Source of the DNA: Zeus faber
Lineage: Eukaryota > Chordata > Actinopteri > Zeiformes > Zeidae
NCBI GenBank assembly: GCA_960531495.1
Contig: OY482861.1
Coordinates: 4,329,001 to 4,393,000, forward strand
Length of the DNA: 64,000 nt
Reading direction: 5' to 3'
Shown: piece by piece, positions 31,767-44,532 of the stretch
Layout: each line of letters starts with the position of its first letter
How positions within the stretch are numbered: position 1 is the stretch's first letter
Program-made: the position numbers and the translations under genes
The notes under the pieces: model-generated
Database searches by the model: none
Told to the model about the DNA's origin: nothing
What the model saw: the letters and a program-made list of their open reading frames with translations, nothing else

Positions 31767-34700
31767 CTACAACGGGCCGTGTCACCTTTTCAGCTGACAC
31801 GGCCGGGGTTAGGATGTGATCTGATAGTGACGATAGTGGCGATAGTGGCGCCGCCCCTAGCGGTCGCCTGCGCCGGCGCTCCGGTTACTTTCTTACTCTT
31901 TAGTATTTTTTTCCTTTTTTTATCACAATGTTCGCCAGAAAAACATCAACAATTAACTCATACGGCCGCGATGCACTCATGGATATAAAAATTTCCCTAA
32001 ACGAACAACTTTGGGACTTTTTATCCGTGGGAGCAGAGTGGCCGGCGGAAATCCTACGCGGGAACACTCGCAACAACAACAAAAATGGAGTCGCTGTTCC
32101 ACGAGCCGGCCCACGGAGGAAGCACCGAGGTAAACGAGGCGGCATTCGGGTCAGAATGAGGACGCAACCTTACCGTCCACCTCTGCCAAGCATCCTTCTT
32201 GCGAACGTCCAGTCCCTGGAGAACAAGATGGATGAACTTCGAGCGAGGATTCAATTCCAGCGTGACACGAGGAACTGTTGCGTCCTCTGCCTGACGGAAA
32301 CATGGCTGACCCCACTGGTGCCGGATGAAGCCATACGTCCAGCCGAGGCCTTCTCCGTGTTCCGCGGCGACAGGACGGGAGAGTCGGGGAAATCCAAAGG
32401 TGGAGGCGTCTGCCTAATGGTAAACAACCGCTGGTGTAACGCCAACAACACCAAATTCCTCTCCCACTCCTGCTCGCCGAACCTGGAACAGCTGACCATA
32501 CTATGCCGTCCATTTTATCTCCCCCGGGAATTCAGCACGGTCATCATTACAGCCGTTTATATCCCACCGCAAGCGGACACCGACGCAGCTCTGTCGGTTC
32601 TGTACGATGTGTTGTGCGGATTTCAGAACAGACATCCCGACGCGGCTGTGGTGGTGACTGGGGACTTTAACAGGGCCAACCTGAAAAAAGTTCTGCCGAA
32701 TTTCCACCAACACATGACGTGTGCCACCAGGGGAGACAGAACTCTGGACCATTGTTACACTCCTTACAAGAACGGATACAAGCCCGTGTCGCTTCCTGCT
32801 TTCGGGAAATCAGATCACGCCGCGATCTCGCTGCTTCCTGTTTACAGGCCTCTGATCGCGCGGGATCTGGTGATGACGAGGGAAGTGAAGCGGTGGACGG
32901 ACCAATCAGAGGCTGCGCTTCAGGACGCTCTGACTGACGTAGACTGGGACATGTTCCAAGCGAGCTCAAGTGACGTCAGCGAGTTTACGGAGGTTGTAGT
33001 GAGTTTCGTGGCTACGCTCGCGGATGAAATCGTTCCCACGGTGAAAGTTCGGATATTTCCAAACCAGAAACCATGGGTTGATAAATACATCCGCTGTGCT
33101 CTGAATGCTCGCACGGCCGCTTACAACGACGGACTTGTATCTGGTAACATGGACAATTACAAAGCGGCGTCGTACAATCTGCGGAGGGCGGTGAGGGACG
33201 CCAAACGGACGTACAGAGACACCGTGGAGCTGCAGATGGAGAAGGCCACGAGTGTGGACGCCTCCCTGGCCAACCAACTGAACTCCTTTTATGCGCGGTT
33301 CGAGTCTGGCAGCAGCACCGCTAGCTCGCCGGCTAATTGGAGCTACACCGCTGGGGACGAGCGTGCACTCTCAGTGTCCGTGCACGAGGTCAGGAGGGCT
33401 CTGATGCGGGTGAACACCAGGAAAGCTGCGGGCCCAGATGGCATATCTGGGCGAGTACTGAAGACCTGTGCTAACCAGCTAGCTCCGGTGTTCACCACAA
33501 TATTCAACATCTCCCTGGCTGAATCAGTGGTCCCGTCCTGCTTCAAGAGGTCCACCGTCGTTCCTGTCCCGAAGATCGCCTCTCCAACCTGCCTGAATGA
33601 CTACCGTCCGGTGGCCCTCACCTCGGTGGTCATGAAGTGTTTCGAGAGGCTGATTAAGGATTACATCTTTGCCTCCCTCCCCCGCACCTTGGACCCGTTG
33701 CAGTTCGCGTACCGGCAGAACAGATCCACGGATGACGCGGTCTCTCAGGTACTGCACACCACGCTCACGCACCTGGATGGCCAGAAGGGGGCCTATGTGA
33801 GAATGCTGTTCATTGATTATAGTTCAGCTTTCAACACCATCGTCCCCACCAGACTGGCTGTCAAGTTGTTGGAGCTAGGATTGAATGCTCCGCTGTGCAC
33901 CTGGATCCTGGACTTCCTCACAGGCCGCCCCCAGGTGGTCAAGGTGGGGAAGTACATGTCAAGCTCCCTCACCCTGAATACAGGATCCCCCCAGGGCTGC
34001 GTCCTCAGCCCCCTACTGTACTCCCTGTACACACATGACTGTGTGGCCAGGTCCAGCTCCAACACCATCATCAACTTTGCTGACGACACCGTGGTCGTGG
34101 GCCTGATCACCGACTGCGATGAGAGGGCCTACCACGAGGAGGTGGCTGACCTGTCACTCTGGTGCCAGGACAACAGCCTCCACCTGAACGTCAGCACAAC
34201 CAAGGAGCTGATTGTGGACTTTAGGCGTGGATCACAATCGAGGACGCACGCGCCCTTGTGGATTAATGGGACTTCTGTCGATAGGGTGAGCAGCTTCAGA
34301 TATCTGGGAGTCCACATCACAGAGGACTTAACATGGACTGTACACACAGACACTCTGGTGAGAAAGGCGAGGCAGCGTCTCTACCACCTCAGGCAGCTGA
34401 GGAAATTCCGGGTCTCGGTGAGGATCCTCAAGTCCTTCTACTCTGGAGCAGTGGAGAGCATCCTGACAGGCAACATCACTGCCTGGTTTGGGAACTGTAC
34501 TGCCCAGGACAGGCGGGCCCTGCAGAGGGTGGTGCGTTCAGCTGAACGTACCACTGGAACTACCCTCCCCCCCTTGCAGGAGTTATACACCAGGAGGTGT
34601 AGTAGCAGAGCCCGTAGGATCATGAAGGATCCTCATCACCCCAACAACGGACTGTTTCAGCTGCTGCGGTCAGGCAAGCGCCTCCGCAGTCACACAGAGA

Positions 34701-35292
34701 GAACAGAGAGACTGAGACGGAGTTTCTTCCCTCAAGCCATCAGAACTGTCAACGCTGATCTCACCAGGGGTCCTAACTGAGCCATGCACTAGGCTCCATA
34801 ACCTACTGTACTGTATGTAGCATACTGTACCGCATACTGTGTCACTGTTCAGGGTGGTTCGTGATGCCGTATTGCTGCGCCGTACTGTTGTATACTGTGC
34901 TGTATTATCCCAAACACTACCTCACACTATTCACATTCACATGCCACTTTAATTCACATGCCACTTTAAATGCACATATCTGTATATACATAGCCATATT
35001 CCTTCAACCTATTCCATTTTATTTCAATTTATTTTTTATTGTATTTTATTCTATATATTTTTTATCTTATTCTATAAGTATTCCACTTACTGTATTACGT
35101 TTTAGGAGTCAGTTAGTCGGTCTATTAGAAAGGAATTTTCTACTTTTTATTTTATTTTATTTTTGTACTTTTTCCTAGGACTTCTTGTGTGCTATCACCG
35201 GGTGCGTTGCATTACATTTCACTGCATATATGTATGGAAGTATGTATATGTATGTGACAAATAAAAATCTTGAATCTTGAATCTTGAATCTT
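31767..35292 (+). mobile_element. L2/Maui-like LINE, coding region intact
   Basis: Short 5' UTR (31,767-31,927), one long ORF, about 490 bp of 3' UTR, and a terminal tandem repeat of TTGAATC units (35,269-35,292) instead of poly(A), as in CR1/L2-group LINEs. Inserted into a Tc1-like element. Confidence 0.88.
31928..34780 (+). CDS. LINE ORF: apurinic endonuclease and reverse transcriptase (L2/Maui-like)
   Basis: 950 codons from a clear ATG without any break. Residues 1-85 are basic. An APE-type endonuclease spans about 88-300, with 'LANVQSLENK' (Asn near 93), 'TETW' (Glu near 124), 'VTGDFNRA' (near 245) and 'SDHAA' (near 295). RT spans about 480-790, with 'KAAGPDGI', 'FIDYSSAFNT', 'GSPQGCVLSPLLYS' and catalytic FADD near 717-720. 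A thumb/C-terminal region 'ITAWFGNC...RRALQRVV' follows. The protein nicks DNA and copies its RNA at the nick (target-primed reverse transcription). GC content (about 55%) is higher than its surroundings. The shorter N-terminus than some relatives may mean an upstream ORF1 is absent. An intact frame suggests recent insertion. Confidence 0.93.
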   Translation: MFARKTSTINSYGRDALMDIKISLNEQLWDFLSVGAEWPAEILRGNTRNNNKNGVAVPRAGPRRKHRGKRGGIRVRMRTQPYRPPLPSILLANVQSLENKMDELRARIQFQRDTRNCCVLCLTETWLTPLVPDEAIRPAEAFSVFRGDRTGESGKSKGGGVCLMVNNRWCNANNTKFLSHSCSPNLEQLTILCRPFYLPREFSTVIITAVYIPPQADTDAALSVLYDVLCGFQNRHPDAAVVVTGDFNRANLKKVLPNFHQHMTCATRGDRTLDHCYTPYKNGYKPVSLPAFGKSDHAAISLLPVYRPLIARDLVMTREVKRWTDQSEAALQDALTDVDWDMFQASSSDVSEFTEVVVSFVATLADEIVPTVKVRIFPNQKPWVDKYIRCALNARTAAYNDGLVSGNMDNYKAASYNLRRAVRDAKRTYRDTVELQMEKATSVDASLANQLNSFYARFESGSSTASSPANWSYTAGDERALSVSVHEVRRALMRVNTRKAAGPDGISGRVLKTCANQLAPVFTTIFNISLAESVVPSCFKRSTVVPVPKIASPTCLNDYRPVALTSVVMKCFERLIKDYIFASLPRTLDPLQFAYRQNRSTDDAVSQVLHTTLTHLDGQKGAYVRMLFIDYSSAFNTIVPTRLAVKLLELGLNAPLCTWILDFLTGRPQVVKVGKYMSSSLTLNTGSPQGCVLSPLLYSLYTHDCVARSSSNTIINFADDTVVVGLITDCDERAYHEEVADLSLWCQDNSLHLNVSTTKELIVDFRRGSQSRTHAPLWINGTSVDRVSSFRYLGVHITEDLTWTVHTDTLVRKARQRLYHLRQLRKFRVSVRILKSFYSGAVESILTGNITAWFGNCTAQDRRALQRVVRSAERTTGTTLPPLQELYTRRCSSRARRIMKDPHHPNNGLFQLLRSGKRLRSHTERTERLRRSFFPQAIRTVNADLTRGPN

Positions 35293-35737
35293 GATCAAGT
35301 ATCTGTGGGATGTGCGTGAACAACAAGCCCGATCCATGGGGGCTCCACCTCACAATTTACAGGACTTAAAGGATCTGCTGCTAACGTCTTGGTGCCAGAT
35401 ACCACAGGACACCTTCAGAGGTCTTGTGAAGTCCATGCCTTGACTGGTCAGGGCTGTTTTGGCGACATGAGAGGGACCTACACAATATTTGTGGTTATTA
35501 ATGGTGGTTCTTTTACCGTGGAGGTGGTAGAAGTGGAGCATGCTGTGATCTCGCAAGAAGACGGAAGTGAGTACAGATCCAACATGGCGGCGACCAGCTG
35601 CACGATCTGCTCCAACTTCGACAAATAACAAAGCTTATAGCAAAAAATAAAAATAACATTTTATGTACACTACACAAATCCAAAGTGGGGATCTTGAGGA
35701 TTATATTGATTATATATTTTTATATCACGAGTATGTG

Positions 35738-36345
35738 ATGGAAGAGGACCAGGACCCTAACAATCCAGCGAAAAGGAAGACTCAGCTACTGATACAGATC
35801 TAATTCCCAGCACTGTAGAGGTTAGTTTCTTGGATGATATTCACAAGAAGCTGCTCATGCTTGGTCTGTTCCACTGAGGCATTTCCCAGATCAAAGCGAG
35901 CCTTGATTTCCTGCACTGTACGGTCAGGGAGGTGCAAAAAGACAACATGGAGATGGATGTTGTAAAGTAATGAAAGAGACTATCCTGTGTATTCAATGCA
36001 GAAGTATTCAGGACAACCTCATCTTTTCCAGGATCCCTGAGAACAACACAGAGACAACAGAAATGGTGAAAGACTTCCTCCACACTGCCCTGAAACTCCC
36101 CACGGACACTGTGCAGCAGATCACCTTCCACTGGATTCACTGACTGGGACACCACATGGGAACCGTCCCCACTTCATCATTGCTAAGTTTGAACGCTTCA
36201 AGCACAAGGAGCTGTTGAAAAGCAAAGGACGGGAGCTCAAAAGAACAGAAGTGTAGTTATTGCCTTGGACACACTGTGCTGCTGCATGGGAAATCCATTC
36301 ATGTGATGGATGCAAAACGACATCTATCACACCCTAACTAACCTC
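35738..36345 (+). pseudogene. L1 ORF1 remnant
   Basis: ATG at 35,738 ('MEEDQDPNNPAKR'), then a coiled-coil-like stretch ('KKLLMLG', 'ASLDFL') and a later RNA-recognition-like part ('NLIFSRIPENN...') in different frames. Multiple stops. Matches the ORF1 start in unit A (15,456, minus). Confidence 0.65.
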
Positions 36346-36354
36346 AATGACATC

Positions 36355-38830
36355 CATTAAGTTTGTGAGGTGGAATGTGAGGGAAATAGGCTTACCAGCA
36401 TAGCGTAGCAAAGTCACCTCACCAGGATGAACCCCAGCTTCTGTCTACTGCAAGAAACTCACCACACTGCATCAGAGCACCTCGAACTGAAAGCTAAATC
36501 GGTTGATCAGATGTTTTCTGCATCTAAAACAAAAAAAGAGGTTTCTATATTGATCAATAAAAATATATTACATAAGTATATCAGAATAAAACCACAATAT
36601 CAGACACAGAAGGGCGATACATAATAATAAACAGAATTTTAGGAAACATCAAATTAACCATAGCAAATATTTATGGCCCCAATGAGGACGACCCATATTT
36701 CTTTCACAATATATTTTCAAAACCCTTTGAATTCTCTGACTCAGTCGTTTTACTCGCAGGGGACTTTAACACAGTACTTGATCCAAGTTTAGACCATTCA
36801 CAAACCAGAGATAATTACAAGTCCTGGCATTCTTCTGACACTATTAAACAATATATGAGTGATCTTGCTCTTGGTGATCAAATAATCCACATAATAGAGA
36901 ATACACATATTATTCACCACCCCGCAAAAGCTTCTCTAGGATTGACATTTTCTTTGACAAGTAACTCGGTAATGTCCAAAATTACTGTGGTGTGGCTGGT
37001 ATGGTTTGAGCAGCCACACCTGACCTGGATCTAGATAATTGGGGACCCACGATCAGAGTGGCTGCATACCTGTTGCTCGTTGGTTGGTTTAATGAGCAAC
37101 AGATTAAAAGCTCCATCCCCACACACACGAGAGAGAGAGGAGCCCTGTCATGACTTGTGTACATCTGCTCCGCGGCTTGTTCTATCAAGCCCACACTCCA
37201 CAATAAACGTGTGTGTTTCCTACAACCCCGTCTTCTACGTCTCTGTGCTGGAGGTCCCTGAACATGCGACTTAGGTGGCGCATGGTAGGCAACACTGCCG
37301 CAATCACTTACCTGAAATCCACCCTTTTGTAATCTCCGATCACGGGCCTATAAGTTTCAACCTCATAAATTAAACAAACCAGAACCCTCCTCGCAGGTGG
37401 CGATTTAACACCTCACTTCTGACAAATAAAGGATTTAACCATTAATTTTCCAGGGAATGGACTTCCTTCATTGAATTGAATGACTCTCCAGAAATATCCC
37501 CATCCTTACTCTGGGAAAAGGCAAAGGCAGTTCTGAGAGGTAGTATTAATTCATTCTCCACTCACAAGATAAAGAAAGGACAAGAATGCCAAAATAAACC
37601 AGAACAACGATTCAAAGACTTGCACTCCCAACAAACCCACTCACCCACTAGCGCGAGCAAATCCAAAATGAGATCCAGACAATTACATCTCAACTTCTCA
37701 ATATCATCTATCAAAAGAAACAATTCCTCATGTAATGAACAAGAGTGAAATATTTTGAATTAAATGAGAAATCAGGTAAATTTCTTTCCAAAAAATTGAA
37801 ACACGATAGAGAAAAAACACTTATTACAGCCATCAAAAATCCACAGGGTAGGTTACCTCGCAAGACATCAATAAAATATTCAAATATTTTTATAATAAGC
37901 TATATCACTCAGATAATGAATCAAATATATCAAACATTAACTCATTCCTCAATGATGTTGAATAACCTGGATAAGATGGCTACCCAGTGGAATTCTATAA
38001 ACACTTCTGGCCACTTATATCCCCATTATTCATCAGAATGGTTACGGAGATTAAGTCAACTCCACCATGCCTCCATTTATGAATATTACTCTGATTTTGG
38101 TTTTGCTCAAACTTAATAAGGATCCAACCCTCACTTCCAGTTAATATACCCATAAGCCTAATTAACTGCAATTTAAAGATTATTAGTAAACCACTAACAA
38201 ACAGAATTGAAAAAGTAATTCCATTTATAATTTACCCAGACCAAACAGGCTTTGTCAAGGGTAGACACTCATCCAGCAATATGCGCTGTTTATTCAGTCT
38301 GATCAGCATATGTCAAAGGAACAACTTAGCTATTGTTATTACTTCTTAAGATGCCGAAAAACCATAATGACTGAGTTAATTGGACATATCTCTTCTGAAT
38401 CCTCAACAAATTTTGCTTTGGAGACTCACTCATTCAATGGATTAGAATTCTGTACAAGTCACCATCTGCTTCTGTCATCGCCAATGATTACACTTGACAG
38501 CGTTTCACTCTACAATGAAACTCTGTTCAAATCAGTTTGTATGGAGACAATATTCAGTTGTCAGTATATTTACATAACCCAATATCATCCCTACAGGAAG
38601 TGTTCAATCTTATATCTACATTTTCAGCCATCTCAGACTATTCAGCAAACTGGCCTAAAACCACGGACTCTGAAGTCTGGAATGCTGTAAACAAGAAACT
38701 TCCCTTAATCACAACGGGAGACATTAGATACCTTGGTATTTATACCTCCACCAATCTGTCAGATTTGTATACCCTTAACTTTACTCCATTGCTCAAATCT
38801 ATTGAAGAAGATTTCACTTGATGGAACAAC
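36355..38830 (+). pseudogene. L1 ORF2 remnant (endonuclease and RT)
   Basis: An AP-endonuclease part with 'LLAGDFNTVLDPSLD' (about 36,755), 'TEIHPFVISDHGPISF' (about 37,310, SDH motif) and an RT part with 'DQTGFVKGRHSSNNMR' (about 38,240-38,285) and a late thumb-like 'GDIRYLGIYTS' (about 38,720) are recognisable. The YADD-containing palm region is not. More than ten stops or frameshifts plus an LTR insertion; long dead. Confidence 0.7.
36986..37306 (+). repeat. Probable solo LTR inside the L1 endonuclease region
   Basis: 321 bp from TGTGGTGT to AATCA (TG...CA), flanked by ATTAC and CTTAC (four of five bases alike). It contains AATAAA at about 37,201. L1 ORF2 reading stops at its left edge and resumes at its right edge. 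Its internal element is not in this window. Confidence 0.6.
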
Positions 38831-38857
38831 CTACCCATGTCACTAAATATATAATAA

Positions 38858-40215
<1,358 letters not shown>

Positions 40216-40251
40216 TATATATATATACATACACACACACATATATACACA

Positions 40252-41244
40252 GTGTGCACAAATATGAGACAAGTTATATTTCTGAGGATTATTTTCTATA
40301 ATTAAACAACTACAGTGCTCTCGGTCAATCCAGAGCCACCCGTCTTTTCAATAAGTCATAAGCCTTCCATTCATGGAGTCTGTCAGTTTCTTGATCTGTT
40401 GACAACCAACTTTTTGTGCAGCAGCAACCACAGCTTCCAAAACACTGTTCGGAGAGGTGTACTGTTTTCCTTCACCGTAAATCTCCTGTTTAAGAAGGGC
40501 CCACAAGTTCTTAATAGGGTTTGGGTCAGGTGAGGAAGGGGGCCATGTCATTATTCTCTCATCTTTAAGGCTTTTACTGGCTAGCCATGCTGTGGATTAC
40601 TTCCATCCATGGGATGGCGCATTGTCCTGCAGATATCATATTTCTTGACCCAGTCTTGACGTTTCAACTTATGTCTTGTTTAGTGGCGATCGGGTTTCAG
40701 CCTTCCTTACCTTGGCCATGTCTCTGAGCACTGAACACCTTGTACTTCCGGCCACTCCAGGTAGGTTGCAGTTCTGGAATTTGACAGCACTGGAGGATAA
40801 TGGGTTACTGGTTGCTTCACTGGTTGTTTGAATCTTCTTAAATCTTTGGCAGTTAATTTGCGTCTTTTTTACTCAACATATTTCTTGCGACCCTGTTGAC
40901 TATTTGCAACAAAACGCTTGATAGTTCTGTAATCACGCCCCAATATCTCAGCAATTTCAAGAGTGCTGCATCCCTCTGAAAGACATTTTACAAATTTTGA
41001 CTTTTCAGAGTCGGTTAAATCTCTTTTTTGGCCTATTTTGCCTGAGGAGAAGAAGCTACCTAATAATTATGCACACCTTGATACAGGGTGTTGATCTCCT
41101 TAAGCGACACCCTCCCTCATTACACAAATACACATCACCTGATATGGTTAAATAAGATAAGGTAAACATTCAAGTTTATCCAGCTTGGAGTTGGAAAATA
41201 TGCATAAAAATTTATATGGTCAAAATACTGACTTGCATAATTGT

Positions 41245-41251
<7 letters not shown>
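40252..41251 (-). mobile_element. Tc1/mariner-type transposon (family T3)
   Basis: Inverted ends GTGTGCACAAATATGAGACAAGT (left) and its diverged partner at 41,231-41,251. The transposase is on the minus strand: its C-terminal 'SPDPNPIKNLWALLKQEIYGEG' (40,545-40,470) holds the late DxNPIxxLW motif. Farther right, degenerate sequence encodes an N-terminal Arg/Lys-rich and helix-turn-helix part (about 40,700-41,040). About 1 kb. Confidence 0.75.
40318..41040 (-). pseudogene. Tc1/mariner-type transposase (family T3)
   Basis: Read from 41,040 down to 40,318. Recognisable pieces are an N-terminal region with a GC[ST]xxEIA-type helix (near 40,960), the 'DW...' segment near 40,650 and the C-terminal D-x-N-P-I-x-x-L-W block. 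Frameshifts and stops break it repeatedly, and the central catalytic Asp region is poorly preserved. Confidence 0.65.

Positions 41252-41275
<24 letters not shown>
41249..41275. repeat. (CA)n microsatellite
   Basis: Short CA run between two Tc1-like elements. Confidence 0.9.
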
Positions 41276-41278
<3 letters not shown>

Positions 41279-41648
41279 GCACACACCGGGTTGGACCCTG
41301 TTTTGCCTTCAGAACTGCCTTAATTCTTCGTGGCATAGATTCAACAAGGGGTTGGAAACATTCCTCCGAGATTTTGGTCCATATTGACATGATAGCATCA
41401 CGCAGTTGCTGCAGATTCGTCGGCTGCACATCCATGATGCGAATCTCCCGTTCCACCACATCCTAAAGGTGCTCTATTGGATTGAGATTTGGTGACTGTG
41501 GAGGCCATTGGAGTACATGAACTCATTGTCATGTTCAAGAAACCAGTTTGAGATGATTTGAGCTTTGTGACATGGTGCATTATCCTGCTAGAAGTAGCCA
41601 TCAGAAGATGGGTACACTGTGGTCATAAAGGGATGGACATGGTCAGCA

Positions 41649-44532
41649 CATATATGAACATATGAACGATATGATATGAACATCTGTCCATTCCTTCAGA
41701 TATCCCACCAATTGACACCCCTGAACATCACATTCCGACTGGCCCTCCAACATGGAAAGAGGTGGAAAACACAGTGCGTCGAGCAAGAACAGCATCAGCC
41801 CCGGGGCCAAATGGAGTCCCATACAAGGTGTACAAGAATGCACCAGATGTCTTGAGGTTTCTCTGGAAGCTTATGAGAACAGCATGGCAGAAGGAGATCA
41901 TACCTAAAGTGTGGCGTAGGGCAGGTGGAGTCCTCATCCCAAAGGAGAAGGCTGCAGAGAACATCAGCCAATTCCGTCCAATCTCCCTACTAAATTTTGA
42001 GGGCAAAATCTTCTTTAGTGTCATTGCACAGAGGATGGGCGAGTATCTGCGAAGAAACGAGTACATCGACACATCTGTACAGAAGGCAGGAATATCAGGA
42101 TTCTCCGGGTGTTCAGAACATTCCAGCATGATCTGGCACCAGATCCAAACGGCAAAGGTAGAGAGAAGGGACCTCCATGTAGTCTTTCTGGACCTTGCCA
42201 ATGCCTTTGGCTCAGTGCCCCATGAACTCCTGTGGTCTGCCTTCGAATTCTTCCACATACCAGACACCATCACAGCCCTGGTTAAATCCTACTTCCAGGA
42301 CATGCAGTTCTGCTTCAACACCACTGACTTTACCACCTCTTGGCAGTGCCTAGAAGTAGGCATCATGGCAGGGTGCACTATCTCACCTCTGGCATTCACG
42401 ATGGCAATGGAGGTCATCATCCGAGCCTCAAAGTGGGTTGTAGGTGGACAGCGGGTTGACTCTGGTCTGCGCCTCCCTCCGCTCAGAGCTTACATGGATG
42501 ACATTACAACATTGACCACCACTGTGCCATGCACCAGGAGGCTGCTCAGGAAGCTGGAAGAGAACATCAGTTGGGCCCGTATGAAGATCAAACCATCCAA
42601 GTCACGAAGCATCTCAATTGCAAAGGGAGTGCTCTCTGACCTGAAATTCTTCATCGGAGAAGAGCCAATCCCAACAGTGTCTGAGCAGCCTGTAAAAAGC
42701 CTTGGGAGGTGGTATGATGCAAGCCTGAAGGACAAAGACCAGGTACAACAACTGCGTAAGGACATCAGCAGTGGCCTACAGTCCATTGACAGCACCCAAC
42801 TGCCTGGGAAGCTAAAGGCCTGGTGCTTGCAGTTTGGGCTCCTACCCCGGATGTTGTGGCCCCTCGCAGTTTATGAGGTACCAATCTCAACTGTAGAGAA
42901 GTTGGAAAGAACAGTCACAGGATACATCAAGAAGTGGCTTGGAGTTCCACGATGCCTTACCACCATAGGCCTCTACGGAGACAGCATCCTCAAGCTGCCC
43001 CTCACCAGTCTCACAGAGGAGTTCAAGTGTGCAAAAACAAGACTCCAGATGACACTGAATGAATCCAGAGACATAGTGGTGAGCAACAATGCACCAACCA
43101 TAACCACTGGCCGCAAATGGAGACCAGCCAAAGCAGTGGAGGAGGCAACAGCAGCCCTCAAACACGCTGACATTGTGGGCCATGTTCAGCAAGGAAGAGG
43201 AGGCTTTGGGCTAACAGCTACCCCCCCAGCGTGGAGTAAGGCCACAGCACGAGAACGGAGGAAGATGGTGGTGGAGGAAGTACGTCACCAGGAGGATGCT
43301 GCACGATGGGCCAAGGCAGTCTCTCTTGGCAAACAAGGACAGTGGACAAGATGGGACAGTGTGGAGAGGAGGAAGATCAGCTGGAAAGACATGTGGGCCA
43401 TGGAAGCGAGACAGTTGAGCTTCTCCATCAGAGCTACATACGACGTCCTTCCAACACCAGTCAACCTTCACCAGTGGTTTGGTGAAGATCCGGGGTGTGC
43501 CCTATGTTCTATGCCAGCCACCCTCAGACACATTCTTACAGGGTGTAAAACCAGTCTCACCCAAGGACGTTATACGTGGCGTCACAACCAAGTCCTGAAA
43601 GTCCTTGCATCCACTCTGGAGGACAAACGAACTGCCACCAACTCCCTACCACCACCAGCATCCAACAAACAACGGGCAACTATCTTTGTCCGTGAGGGGG
43701 CTACGGTAACTAGAAGCTGCTCTACACCATCTGAGCGAGGCCAGCTACGCTTAGCCCGTGACTGGAAGATGCTGGCTGACATTGCCCGACAGCTGGTTTT
43801 TCCTCCAGAGATTGCTACAACTACCCTGAGACCTGACCTGATGCTGTGGTCTCCTTCTCTGAAGAAGGTGTACATCATCAAACTCACAGTACCCTGGGAG
43901 GACGCAGTGGATGAGGCTTATGAGCGAAAACATCTACGCTACGCCGAGCTCGCTGCTGAAGCACAACACCGTGGCTGGAACGCTGAGGTCCGCCCAGTGG
44001 AGGTCGGATGCAGAAGGTTTGTGGCACGATCTACCACCAGACTGTTCACTGACCTGGGAGTTAGAGGCCAGAACCAGCGCTCAGCCATCAAAGCTGCATC
44101 AGAGGCAGCCGAAAGGAGCAGCCAGTGGCTTTTTATGAGGAGGAAAGACCCCTGTTGGGCCCCAAAGTAGCAAACCAGTAGGTATGCGGTCAGCTTTGGC
44201 TTGACTCAGGGAGTAGGACACCCCTGCCATGCAGAGTCCCTCGAGAAGTCTGCCATCAATATGGCTTTCTTTCTCGTGACGAGTCTGGACTCACGCAAGC
44301 TCAGGTCCGATCAGCCTGTAGCTGGCCACCTTGGGGAGGGTGTATAGTGTAGAGGCCGAAACATCCCAAGATCCAAGGATACACTACTGATGATGCGTAT
44401 CCAGCTCCCACCATTCACCACCATTCATCACCAAGACGACAAGATGACATTAAGACATTCTACCATTCATCACGACACTCTTAGGTATGTGCTTGCACAA
44501 GGAATTTACATCTTATCCTGTGTTTGATAAAC
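41649..44532 (+). mobile_element. R2/HERO-group non-LTR retrotransposon, 5'-truncated
   Basis: 2,884 bp flanked by TCAGCA (41,643-41,648 and 44,533-44,538). It contains one long ORF and a 362-bp 3' UTR with no poly(A). The N-terminal zinc-finger part expected in this group is missing, so the copy is 5'-truncated. Confidence 0.88.
41675..44170 (+). CDS. R2/HERO-type reverse transcriptase with restriction-like endonuclease
   Basis: About 830 codons open with no break and no authentic start (5'-truncated). RT begins with 'ASAPGPNGVPYKVYK' (about 41,790), then 'FRPISLLNFEGK', 'FLDLANAFGSVPH', 'GCTISPLAFTMAMEV' and catalytic YMDD at about 42,491. The C-terminal part has 'CALCSMPATLRHILTGC' (C-x2-C-x7-H-x4-C, about 43,497-43,547). 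A PD-(D/E)xK-like block follows: 'RPDLMLWSPSLKKVYIIKLTVP' with downstream 'YERKHLRYAEL'. This knuckle plus restriction-like endonuclease is diagnostic for the R2/R4/NeSL/HERO group. In the family the enzyme nicks its target and reverse transcribes its own RNA there. The intact frame suggests a young insertion. Confidence 0.9.
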   Translation, partial: YEHLSIPSDIPPIDTPEHHIPTGPPTWKEVENTVRRARTASAPGPNGVPYKVYKNAPDVLRFLWKLMRTAWQKEIIPKVWRRAGGVLIPKEKAAENISQFRPISLLNFEGKIFFSVIAQRMGEYLRRNEYIDTSVQKAGISGFSGCSEHSSMIWHQIQTAKVERRDLHVVFLDLANAFGSVPHELLWSAFEFFHIPDTITALVKSYFQDMQFCFNTTDFTTSWQCLEVGIMAGCTISPLAFTMAMEVIIRASKWVVGGQRVDSGLRLPPLRAYMDDITTLTTTVPCTRRLLRKLEENISWARMKIKPSKSRSISIAKGVLSDLKFFIGEEPIPTVSEQPVKSLGRWYDASLKDKDQVQQLRKDISSGLQSIDSTQLPGKLKAWCLQFGLLPRMLWPLAVYEVPISTVEKLERTVTGYIKKWLGVPRCLTTIGLYGDSILKLPLTSLTEEFKCAKTRLQMTLNESRDIVVSNNAPTITTGRKWRPAKAVEEATAALKHADIVGHVQQGRGGFGLTATPPAWSKATARERRKMVVEEVRHQEDAARWAKAVSLGKQGQWTRWDSVERRKISWKDMWAMEARQLSFSIRATYDVLPTPVNLHQWFGEDPGCALCSMPATLRHILTGCKTSLTQGRYTWRHNQVLKVLASTLEDKRTATNSLPPPASNKQRATIFVREGATVTRSCSTPSERGQLRLARDWKMLADIARQLVFPPEIATTTLRPDLMLWSPSLKKVYIIKLTVPWEDAVDEAYERKHLRYAELAAEAQHRGWNAEVRPVEVGCRRFVARSTTRLFTDLGVRGQNQRSAIKAASEAAERSSQWLFMRRKDPCWAPK

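Larger units (their letters stand above)
31370..35505 (+). mobile_element. Tc1-like element (family T2) split by a LINE
   Basis: Left part (31,370-31,720) reads as a Tc1-type transposase N-terminal half, ending at 'DESRF'-type sequence. The right part (35,292-35,505) reads as the C-terminal end ('YLWDVREQQARSMGAPPHN', 'LQDLKDLLLTSW'). The intervening catalytic middle is missing and is replaced by the L2-like LINE at 31,767-35,291. Stops and small indels are present in both halves; its right terminus is cut by the L1 at 35,535. Confidence 0.8.
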
